From positions 1 to 14,267 of the forward strand of contig JAAZEI010000207.1 in assembly GCA_012512355.1 (NCBI GenBank): a stretch of DNA of 14,267 bases. The letters are read 5' to 3'. The stretch is from Clostridiales bacterium (GTDB lineage: Bacteria > Bacillota > Clostridia > Christensenellales > Aristaeellaceae). The notes beneath the pieces were generated by a model. That model searched no databases and was not told where the DNA came from. It was given only the letters and a program-made list of their open reading frames with translations. Position numbers and translations under genes: made by a program. Below are positions 7,538 to 13,658 of the stretch, in pieces; position 1 is the first letter of the stretch, and each line of letters starts with the position of its first letter.

Positions 7538-7559
7538 CAAAAGGCGAACAAATATTCTC
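7538..7559 (+). promoter_or_regulatory. Possible LexA/SOS-like box within the element shared with polA
   Basis: The site CGAACAAATATTCT (7545-7558) fits the Gram-positive LexA consensus core GAAC-N4-GTTC with a single mismatch (ATTC for GTTC). It lies 10-11 nt upstream of the likely -35 region of the rimO-pgsA-recA promoter. The surrounding 22 nt share CAAAAGGCGAA and a looser tail with the polA promoter region. recA is a classical LexA target, so the position makes sense, but the imperfect half-site leaves this as a candidate. Confidence 0.45.
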
Positions 7560-7568
7560 ATATTTGCT

Positions 7569-7596
7569 TGTACAGGCATTGCCGCTATGCTATAAT
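7569..7596 (+). promoter_or_regulatory. Promoter of the rimO-pgsA-recA operon
   Basis: A perfect TATAAT (7591-7596) is preceded by TG at 7588-7589 (extended -10). Upstream, TGTACA (7569-7574, 16-nt spacer) is a moderate -35. Transcription would start near 7603, leaving a leader of about 39 nt. The leader contains ACAATTGT (7623-7630), a short palindrome, just before the GAGGG ribosome site. Confidence 0.7.
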
Positions 7597-7641
7597 GAGC
7601 GTTGGAATAGTTAGCTGTAGTGACAATTGTGAGGGTATGCC

Positions 7642-8958
7642 ATGAGAGTTGGGGTCGTTTCGCTTGGATGTGCGAAAAATCGTGTAGATACAGAAGAGAT
7701 GCTGTCCCTCCTGTCCCAGGAAGGCTATGAATTAACAGATAAAGCGGAAGAAGCCGAGGTTTTGGTGATCAACACCTGCGGCTTTATTACGTCCGCCAAA
7801 GAAGAATCCATTGATGCCATCTTTGAGATGGCGCAACATAAACAGACAGGCAAGTGCAGGGCGCTGGTAGTGACCGGCTGCCTGGCGCAGCGTTATGGCG
7901 AAGATCTGATGCGGGAAATCCCGCAGATTGATGTCCTCAGCGGCGTCACCCAATATGATACCCTGGCGCAGGCCATTGATCTGGCCCTGCAAAAGGGTGA
8001 GCGTCAAATCAACACCCAGCGCAAGAAGGCTTTTCTGCACTGCGGCCGTGTGCTGACCACACCCAATCATACAGCTTACATTCGCATTGGCGAGGGCTGT
8101 GACAACCGCTGCGCCTATTGCGCCATTCCCCTCATCAGGGGCTCGCATCACTCAAGGCCCAAGGAAGATATCCTCAATGAAATGAAGGACATGGCTTCCA
8201 AGGGTGTGACAGAGCAGATTTTGATCGCGCAGGATACTACAGCCTGGGGACGGGATGTGGGAAACGAGAGCTTAAAAGACCTCATGCGGGAGGCCAGCGG
8301 TATTGCGGGCATTAAGTGGCTTCGGGTGCTGTATTGTTATCCCGACGGTACAGACAAGGCCCTCATAGATGAAATGGCAGCGCATGACAATATCTGCCGT
8401 TACCTTGACCTTCCCCTGCAGCATGCCTCCAGAAAAATACTCAGGGCGATGCGCCGACGCGGAGATATTGATGAGGTGAAGCAGCTGCTGGCTTATGCCA
8501 GAGGCAAGGGGTTTGCCCTGCGCACCACCTTTATCGTTGGTTTCCCCGGCGAAACTGAGGAAGATTTTGAGGAGCTGATGGATTTTGTTCGCGATGTGCG
8601 TTTTGACAGAATGGGCGCCTTTACCTTTTCACCTGAGGAGGATACCCTGGCGGCCACAATGCCTCTGCAGGTACCCGAAGAAGTCAAGAAAAAGCGCCTT
8701 GAGCGTTTGATGAGTTTGCAGTCACAAATCAGTTCAGAGCAAAACCAACAGCGTATTGGCAAACTTGAGCAGGTGCTTTGCACCGGGCATCAAGAGGGCA
8801 GGTATATCGGCAGGTCTTCCTGGGAAGCGCCGGATGCTGATGGCCTGATTTTGTTTGACGCGGATTTCCCCGTCAAAGCAGGAGACTTTGTGAAGGTAGA
8901 GATCAGGAGCGCTGATACCTACGATTTGCGGGGAGTTGCTATTGAGGCGATGCCATGA
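7642..8958 (+). CDS. rimO: Ribosomal protein S12 methylthiotransferase RimO
   Basis: RimO is a radical-SAM enzyme with two iron-sulfur clusters that adds a methylthio group to an aspartate of ribosomal protein S12. The 438-residue length is typical. The UPF0004 domain carries the three cluster ligands C10 (SLGCAKN), C46 (NTCGF) and C80 (TGCLAQRY). The radical-SAM motif is C153-x3-C157-x2-C160 in GEGCDNRCAYCAIP. IRGSHHSRP, LDLPLQHAS and the TFIVGFPGETEEDF block are all family features, and the last ~65 residues form the TRAM RNA-binding domain. ATG 7642 has GAGGG 6 nt upstream. The final ATGA overlaps the pgsA start by 4 nt. RimO rather than MiaB is favoured by SLGCAKNRVD, by the GVTQYD sequence and by its place before pgsA. 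Confidence 0.95.
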   Translation: MRVGVVSLGCAKNRVDTEEMLSLLSQEGYELTDKAEEAEVLVINTCGFITSAKEESIDAIFEMAQHKQTGKCRALVVTGCLAQRYGEDLMREIPQIDVLSGVTQYDTLAQAIDLALQKGERQINTQRKKAFLHCGRVLTTPNHTAYIRIGEGCDNRCAYCAIPLIRGSHHSRPKEDILNEMKDMASKGVTEQILIAQDTTAWGRDVGNESLKDLMREASGIAGIKWLRVLYCYPDGTDKALIDEMAAHDNICRYLDLPLQHASRKILRAMRRRGDIDEVKQLLAYARGKGFALRTTFIVGFPGETEEDFEELMDFVRDVRFDRMGAFTFSPEEDTLAATMPLQVPEEVKKKRLERLMSLQSQISSEQNQQRIGKLEQVLCTGHQEGRYIGRSSWEAPDADGLILFDADFPVKAGDFVKVEIRSADTYDLRGVAIEAMP

Positions 8959-9476
8959 ACCTGCCCAATAAGCTGACCATGATGCGTGTATTGTTAATTC
9001 CCTTATGCATTCTATTTATTGTTTTGGGTTATTATACACTGGCAGCGCTTGTTTTTAGCCTGGCCTCACTGACTGATTTGCTTGATGGCTATCTGGCACG
9101 CAAATATCAGCAGGTGACGACCTTTGGTAAATTTGCAGATCCGGCGGCCGATAAAATTCTTGTGCTGACCACCATGATTGCGCTGCTGTATCAGGGGCTA
9201 TACCCCTGGTGGGCTGTTTGCATCGTAGCTGCCCGGGAGCTGGCTGTGGATGGCTTGCGCATGGTGGCAGTCGGGGAGAAATTGGTCATCCCCGCAGGCA
9301 GCCTGGGCAAGTACAAAACCAATGCGCAAATTTTCTCTATTTTGTCCGTGATGCTGTTTTTTCCTCAATGGCTCAGCCTGGTTCTGATCTGGCTGATGTG
9401 TGTGTTGACCATCGTCTCCGGTCTGCAATATTTTTATGGGGCACGGAGTATCTTTAAAGAACTGAAAGGACATTAA
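8955..9476 (+). CDS. pgsA: CDP-diacylglycerol-glycerol-3-phosphate 3-phosphatidyltransferase
   Basis: PgsA joins glycerol-3-phosphate to CDP-diacylglycerol and releases CMP, the committed step to phosphatidylglycerol, at the cytoplasmic membrane. The 173-residue, strongly hydrophobic chain has several membrane segments (about 10-40, 70-95, 120-140 and 140-160). It carries the complete CDP-alcohol phosphotransferase signature DG-x2-AR-x8-G-x3-D-x3-D, visible as DGYLARKYQQVTTFGK followed by FADPAAD. The N-terminal NLPNKLTMMRVLLIP is typical of the family. It is translationally coupled to rimO through a 4-nt overlap and lies 3 nt before recA. The cinA gene often found between pgsA and recA in Firmicutes is absent. 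Confidence 0.95.
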   Translation: MNLPNKLTMMRVLLIPLCILFIVLGYYTLAALVFSLASLTDLLDGYLARKYQQVTTFGKFADPAADKILVLTTMIALLYQGLYPWWAVCIVAARELAVDGLRMVAVGEKLVIPAGSLGKYKTNAQIFSILSVMLFFPQWLSLVLIWLMCVLTIVSGLQYFYGARSIFKELKGH

Positions 9477-9479
9477 ACA

Positions 9480-10562
9480 ATGGCTGCAAAGGGTAGAAGA
9501 GTATCAAAAGAAGCACCCGAGATTGTCAAAAAAGACGACAGAGGTTTGGCGCTCGACCGTGCATTGGCTGATCTGGATAAACAATTTGGGCGAGGCACCG
9601 TCATGAAACTTGGCGCCCGCACGACAATGCAGGTTGATTCTGTGCCAACAGGCTGTCTTGAGCTGGACCTGGCACTTGGAGTAGGCGGGATACCGCGCGG
9701 GCGAATCGTCGAGGTGTTCGGGCCCGAATCATCGGGTAAAACCACCGTTGCCCTGCATGTGGTGGCAGAAGTTCAAAAAGCTGGCGGCATTGCTGCCTTT
9801 ATTGATGCCGAGCATGCGCTGGACCCCGCTTATGCCAGGCGCTTGGGCGTCAACATTGATGACCTGTATATCAGCCAGCCCAACACCGGTGAAGACGCGC
9901 TGGAGATTGCCGAGGCGCTCATCAGGAGCGGCGCCATCGACCTGGTTGTCATCGACAGCGTGGCGGCCCTTGTGCCAAGGGCTGAAATCGACGGTGAGAT
10001 GGGGGACAGCTTTGTGGGCCTCCAAGCCCGCATGATGAGCCAGGCCATGCGCAAGCTGGCAGGCGTCGTGAGCAAAACAAATTCCATTGCCTTGTTTATC
10101 AACCAACTGCGTGAGAAGGTCGGCGTGATGTATGGCAGCCCGGAGGTAACGCCGGGTGGCCGCGCCCTGAAGTTCTATGCCTCGATTCGCCTTGATGTGC
10201 GCCGCGGTGAACAGCTTAAAAGCGGCACCGAAGTCATTGGCAACCGCACCAAGGTCAAAGTGGTTAAAAACAAGGTCGCCCCACCCTTTCGCATTGCAGA
10301 GTTTGACCTCCTCTATGGCTTTGGCATGAGCAAGGAAGGGACCATCCTGGATATGTCCGTGGCCAGGGATTTAATTCAGAAAGCAGGTTCATGGTTCAGC
10401 TATAAGGATGTGCGCATCGGCCAGGGCCGTGATAATGCGCGAAAATTTTTACAGGAAAATACGGACATTGCGCAAGAACTTGAGAAACTCATACGTGCTG
10501 AGTTTGCTACCGCAGCGGTGCATACAGAAAGTGATGACGAAGCTGCCAATCCTGAGGATTGA
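9480..10562 (+). CDS. recA: Recombinase RecA
   Basis: RecA forms filaments on single-stranded DNA, drives strand exchange in homologous recombination and triggers LexA self-cleavage. The 360 residues include Walker [10 protein letters not shown] (81-89), Walker B LVVIDS (155-160), loop L1 around [12 protein letters not shown] (169-180) and loop L2 between about 211 and 235, with [19 protein letters not shown]. The C-terminal tail is acidic ([11 protein letters not shown]), as is usual. ATG 9480 follows GAAAGGA at about 8 nt. It is the last gene of the rimO-pgsA-recA run and is closed by a strong terminator. If the LexA-like site upstream of rimO is real, the whole operon would respond to DNA damage. 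Confidence 0.98.
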   Translation: MAAKGRRVSKEAPEIVKKDDRGLALDRALADLDKQFGRGTVMKLGARTTMQVDSVPTGCLELDLALGVGGIPRGRIVEVFGPESSGKTTVALHVVAEVQKAGGIAAFIDAEHALDPAYARRLGVNIDDLYISQPNTGEDALEIAEALIRSGAIDLVVIDSVAALVPRAEIDGEMGDSFVGLQARMMSQAMRKLAGVVSKTNSIALFINQLREKVGVMYGSPEVTPGGRALKFYASIRLDVRRGEQLKSGTEVIGNRTKVKVVKNKVAPPFRIAEFDLLYGFGMSKEGTILDMSVARDLIQKAGSWFSYKDVRIGQGRDNARKFLQENTDIAQELEKLIRAEFATAAVHTESDDEAANPED

Positions 10563-10587
10563 TGGCTTTCAAATCTTCGAATTATCC

Positions 10588-10616
10588 GGGCAGGCATCTG
10601 ACCTGCCCCTTTTTTT
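10588..10616 (+). terminator. Intrinsic terminator after recA
   Basis: GGGCAGG (10588-10594) pairs perfectly with CCTGCCC (10602-10608) around a 7-nt loop, followed after one base by seven T residues (10610-10616). It is 25 nt downstream of the recA stop. Confidence 0.93.
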
Positions 10617-10617
10617 G

Positions 10618-10636
10618 TGATTGACCGGGTCAATCA
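10618..10636. promoter_or_regulatory. 19-nt perfect palindrome, operator-like
   Basis: TGATTGACC-G-GGTCAATCA is a perfect dyad with 9-bp arms around one base. It overlaps a second palindrome, ATCAGCTGAT (10633-10642), and is followed by another TGATCAA, so related TGAT/ATCA half-sites repeat over about 30 nt. It lies some 40 nt upstream of the -35 of the next gene and just past the recA terminator. No T tail follows, so it is not a second terminator. A regulator site is the likeliest reading; the protein is unknown. Confidence 0.45.
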
Positions 10637-10675
10637 GCTGATCAATGAGCCAGTAGAGCCTCAGCCGTGTCAAAA

Positions 10676-10704
10676 TTGACATATGGACTGCATGTGTTTA
10701 TACT
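10676..10704 (+). promoter_or_regulatory. Promoter of the E2-like gene
   Basis: A perfect TTGACA (10676-10681), a 17-nt spacer and TATACT (10699-10704) make the best -35/-10 pair in the window. Transcription should start near 10711, with a leader of about 48 nt. Confidence 0.85.
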
Positions 10705-10758
10705 CTCTTTAACTCTGTGCTAAACCAGTTTAATTTGTTAGGTAATGAGGGATGAATT

Positions 10759-11703
10759 TTGTTTGGAAGACGTGCTGATGGCCGTGCTCTTCGTTCGACC
10801 GATGACCCGGTAGTTGCTTTAACCCCCTATCTGATGCCCATGCGATGTGACGCGCAGGTGATGCTCAAGCTGCAGATAGACTATGAACGCATTGCGCGAT
10901 ATATTGTTGACAAAGGTGTCGCGGGCAATAAAATGAGTTTTATGGATGTTATCTTTGCATCCTATGTCCGTATTATCTCACAAATTCCTGAACTTAATCG
11001 CTTTGTGGTCAATAAAAGGATGTATGTGCGCAATGAGCTCAACATCTCTTTTATTGTGCTGCGCGAAGGCCCAGACGGCAAGGTACAGGAGAATGTTGTC
11101 CAGTGCAAGTTCGACCCTCATGATACGATTTTTGATGTTGCTGCCAGAACTTCCCAGGCTATTTTGGAAGGGCGCAAGGCAGATACCGATAATACCACTG
11201 TAAAAATCGCTAAATATTTGCTCAACCCCCTGATGGCAAACTTCATCGTCGGGACAGGCCGCCTCATGGACCGCTATGGTTTGCTGCCCCGCGCTGTTTT
11301 GGAAGCCAGCCCTTTTCACACCAGCATGTTCTTTACCAACATGATGTCTATTGGCATGCCTGCGGTTTTTCATCATATTTATAATTTTGGGACTTGCTCC
11401 TTATTTGTCAGCCTGGGCAGCGTGGAGCGTTCGGTCATCCTCAATCAAAAGGGAGAGCCGCAGCGAAAACGCTATTTGCCCCTGGGCATCACAGCCGATG
11501 AGCGGGTATGCGCCGGTCATCTTTATGCCAAGATGGTCAGCATGTTCAATGAGTTCCTGCACGATCCCTCCCTGCTTGAAAAGGCGCCCGATCAGGTGTT
11601 TCATGACCAGGGGATGGTCTACAGTATGCCGGCTGCGCCCAAAAAACGCGAATTGCGCAAGCTGCGCCGAGCTCAGCGCAAAAAGCATCGCATTCGTTTT
11701 TAG
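10759..11703 (+). CDS. Stand-alone 2-oxoacid dehydrogenase E2-like (CAT-fold) protein
   Basis: The 314-residue protein resembles the catalytic acyltransferase domain of dihydrolipoamide acyltransferases but has no lipoyl or subunit-binding domain, and no E1 or E3 gene is nearby. Family features seen are MFGRRADGR at the N-terminus, the DAQVMLKLQIDYERI strand, ISQIPELNRFVVNKRMYVRN (about 73-92), ASPFHTSMFFTNMMSIGM (183-200) and HHIYNFGTCSLFVSLG. The position of the E2 catalytic motif DHRxxDG reads DERVCAG (247-253), so the usual catalytic His is Glu and the Asp is Ala. Classical acyl transfer is therefore doubtful. The tail (295-314) is very basic, with KKRELRKLRRAQRKKHR. The start is TTG 10759, 6 nt after GAGGGA; the conserved N-terminus supports it. 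I recall similar orphan genes in Clostridia, function unknown to me. Confidence 0.8.
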   Translation: MFGRRADGRALRSTDDPVVALTPYLMPMRCDAQVMLKLQIDYERIARYIVDKGVAGNKMSFMDVIFASYVRIISQIPELNRFVVNKRMYVRNELNISFIVLREGPDGKVQENVVQCKFDPHDTIFDVAARTSQAILEGRKADTDNTTVKIAKYLLNPLMANFIVGTGRLMDRYGLLPRAVLEASPFHTSMFFTNMMSIGMPAVFHHIYNFGTCSLFVSLGSVERSVILNQKGEPQRKRYLPLGITADERVCAGHLYAKMVSMFNEFLHDPSLLEKAPDQVFHDQGMVYSMPAAPKKRELRKLRRAQRKKHRIRF

Positions 11704-11736
11704 CCAGTATATTTTAGATTTCTTTATCGCATTATC

Positions 11737-11765
11737 TTGTCTAATACCGCCCCCTTTGATATAAT
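11737..11765 (+). promoter_or_regulatory. Promoter of the DUF6273/glycosidase pair, nested in a terminator
   Basis: TTGTCT (11737-11742), a 17-nt spacer and TATAAT (11760-11765) preceded by TGA (extended -10) form a strong promoter. The -10 box lies in the loop of the hairpin at 11746-11785. Transcription would start near 11772, after the 5' arm of the hairpin, so this transcript cannot form it. Confidence 0.7.
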
Positions 11766-11785
11766 TACCACAAAAGGAGGGCGGT
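11746..11785 (+). terminator. Terminator of the E2-like gene that also covers the next gene's ribosome site
   Basis: ACCGCCCCCTTT (11746-11757) pairs with AAAGGAGGGCGGT (11773-11785) over 12 bp with one bulged A (11778), and the T run is 11785-11789. The loop is 15 nt. It lies 43 nt after the E2-like stop. The 3' arm is also the AAAGGAGGG Shine-Dalgarno of the DUF6273 gene, so in a read-through transcript the ribosome site would be paired. Confidence 0.75.
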
Positions 11786-11789
11786 TTTT

Positions 11790-12500
11790 GTGTTCTTACC
11801 AAAGCGTATGATAGCTTTCATTCTGATGGTGATGATGCTCCTGTCCTTATCTGCCGGCGCCCAAGGGTTTAGACCCTATCAAAAGGCCGGCGGATATCAA
11901 TATTTTACATTCGGCGAATATCCTCAAACGGCATCAGCCGAAAAAAGTCCGATTATTTGGCGTGTGCTGGAAGTCAAAGAGGGTTTGGTGTATGCGCTCA
12001 GCGATGCCATCCTCGATGTCAGGCGCATTGATGGACAGCAGTGGGAATATAAAGGCTGGCTCCATAGCGAGCTGCATGACTGGCTCAATGAACAGATGCT
12101 TCTGCAGGCGTTTAGTGAAGATGAGCGGAGGGCTCTTCATCAGGATGCAGAGCTTGGTTTTCTCAGCCTTCCTTCAGTGGATGACATCAGAAACCCCGCT
12201 TTTGGGTTTGCCGGCGATAAAGATAGGTTATTCGTGGGCACAGAGTATGCCCTGGCACAGGGGTTATATCGTTATTCAAGCCGCAGCTACAGCCCTATCT
12301 GGACGAGAACTGCCTCGCAGAAGAAGCATGCCCACCGCAGCACAAAATCAGGCGGAGGCCTTGGCTTTATTGGTGTTGAGTCAGATGATCTGGGTCTCAT
12401 GCCGGTGATTTGGCTTAAGGAAGATGAGGTGATCATCACCTCAGGGGAGGGTACCCTGGGGTCTCCCTATGTACTGGGGTCGTCAGAGGCAAGCCAATGA
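11790..12500 (+). CDS. Exported DUF6273 domain protein
   Basis: This 236-residue protein has an N-terminal signal sequence (basic PKR, hydrophobic core about 7-21, likely cleavage near SAGA-Q). It is followed by a domain that matches what I know of DUF6273: YFTFGEYPQT (38-47), IIWRVLEV (55-62), ALSDAILDVRRID (69-81), HDWLN (96-100), FLSLPSVDDIR, WTRT (171-174) and GLMPVIWLK (202-210). The domain's biochemical role is not known to me; in other proteins it appears in exported or surface proteins of Clostridia and may bind a ligand. The start is GTG 11790 with AAAGGAGGG 8 nt upstream, which places the first codon directly after the T run of the terminator. It overlaps the next gene by 4 nt (ATGA), so the two products are probably made together and act outside the membrane. 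Confidence 0.8.
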   Translation: MFLPKRMIAFILMVMMLLSLSAGAQGFRPYQKAGGYQYFTFGEYPQTASAEKSPIIWRVLEVKEGLVYALSDAILDVRRIDGQQWEYKGWLHSELHDWLNEQMLLQAFSEDERRALHQDAELGFLSLPSVDDIRNPAFGFAGDKDRLFVGTEYALAQGLYRYSSRSYSPIWTRTASQKKHAHRSTKSGGGLGFIGVESDDLGLMPVIWLKEDEVIITSGEGTLGSPYVLGSSEASQ

Positions 12501-13525
12501 AAATCAGGCTTAGGATTGTTATCTGCCTATTGCTTTTATTATCCGAGTTTTTTTTGATATTCGGATTGCCTCACGCTGTCCGGGCAGAGAAGGCCATCGC
12601 CTGGGCCAAAACCGGTGAATTGGCAAGGGAAGGATTCCCGCTTTTAACCGCGGAGGGGTTTTTGCCTGAGGGTGAGCGCGAATATATTTTTATTGATGAA
12701 GAAGAAGGCGTATGGCGCTACGCATCCCAATCCTTGCGCATCCAGATCAAGCGCACCGCCATTGCAGAAAAAGGAAAAAAGCTTCGCTATCTATGCGCTG
12801 AAATATTCCTCAAAGAAGGCTCAGAGGGTTTTCGCATGGTGGCGCATCATCCGGATCACCTGATGGAAAATCGAGATCTCTACAAGGATAAACCCGTAAA
12901 TATCGCCAAAAACAATCATTTGGTCTTTTCTATGGATGGGGATTACTATATTTACCGCGTTACCCGCAGACAAAATACCGGCCCTCATTATCCTGTTGGC
13001 ATCGTCATTCGTGATGGCAGGCTCCTGATGGAAGCGCCTATCCGTATGGGTTCAGAGGCGTATCCGCCCCTTGACATGCTGGCCTTGTTTGCGGATGGTG
13101 ATATGAAGGCATTTTTGGCCAACGAAGTGACAGCATCTCAGCTCCTCAGCATGGGAGCCCGTGATGTGCTCTCCTTTGGTCCGGTACTGGTTAAGGATGG
13201 TCAGCTGGGCAGCTTCCATCCCGTCAGGGGGGCGACGCCCCAGCCGCGAGCTGGCATTGGCATGTATGCGCCGGGTCACTACCTGGCGATCATTGCGGAA
13301 GGACGCATCAAACAAAGCAGCGGCATGAGCTCCAAGGAGTTTGGGGAGCTGTTTCTAAGTTATGACTGCCCCCTCGCCTTCAACCTGGATGGCGGGTGGA
13401 CCTCTGCGATGGTCTTTATGGGCAAGCAGCTCAATCAGCTGGACAATGTCAGAGTCAAAGACAATGCCCGAAATCAAAATGAAGTCATGGGCATTGGCTA
13501 TACCGATTATGATCAACATCAATGA
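12497..13525 (+). CDS. Exported phosphodiester glycosidase (NAGPA-like) family protein
   Basis: The 342-residue protein has a signal sequence or N-terminal anchor (hydrophobic 8-24, possible cleavage after AVRA, residue 30) and a domain related to N-acetylglucosamine-1-phosphodiester alpha-N-acetylglucosaminidase. In bacteria such domains are linked to cell-surface polysaccharide metabolism and act on sugar-phosphate diesters. Seen in order are VFSMDGDYYIYR (143-154, the usual INGDFF strand), GIVIRDGRLL, LSFGPVLVKDGQ (225-236), RAGIGMYAPGHYLAIIAEGR (251-270) and FNLDGGWTSAMVFMG (295-309). In the last, W301 and T302 replace the more usual G-S or N-S after DGG. It is coupled to the DUF6273 gene by an ATGA overlap. 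The substrate is unknown; catalytic competence is likely but not proven by the motif alone. Confidence 0.82.
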   Translation: MKIRLRIVICLLLLLSEFFLIFGLPHAVRAEKAIAWAKTGELAREGFPLLTAEGFLPEGEREYIFIDEEEGVWRYASQSLRIQIKRTAIAEKGKKLRYLCAEIFLKEGSEGFRMVAHHPDHLMENRDLYKDKPVNIAKNNHLVFSMDGDYYIYRVTRRQNTGPHYPVGIVIRDGRLLMEAPIRMGSEAYPPLDMLALFADGDMKAFLANEVTASQLLSMGARDVLSFGPVLVKDGQLGSFHPVRGATPQPRAGIGMYAPGHYLAIIAEGRIKQSSGMSSKEFGELFLSYDCPLAFNLDGGWTSAMVFMGKQLNQLDNVRVKDNARNQNEVMGIGYTDYDQHQ

Positions 13526-13601
13526 ACTCACAAGTTACTGCAGCGCCAAAATAAATAAAACTTAACAGTTTTTCTCTTGAATAAAGCAAATCGGATAGAA
13601 T

Positions 13602-13646
13602 AAAAAAACAACCGTTCATGTCATCATGGCCTGAACGGCTGATTTT
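13602..13646. terminator. Bidirectional terminator between converging genes
   Basis: CAACCGTTCA (13609-13618) and TGAACGGCTG (13632-13641) form a stem of 9 to 10 bp around a 13-nt loop. On the minus strand the stem, with one G-U pair, is followed by seven T (13602-13608), a good terminator for the ABC ATPase gene. On the plus strand the tail is only ATTTTA, which gives a weaker terminator for the glycosidase gene, whose stop is 84 nt away. Confidence 0.8.
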
Positions 13647-13658
13647 ATTGAGCTTTGT

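Noticed and set aside
13526..13601. Possible small gene after the glycosidase gene
   Set aside because: The 76-nt stretch is AT-rich, has no start with a ribosome site and leads straight into the terminator.
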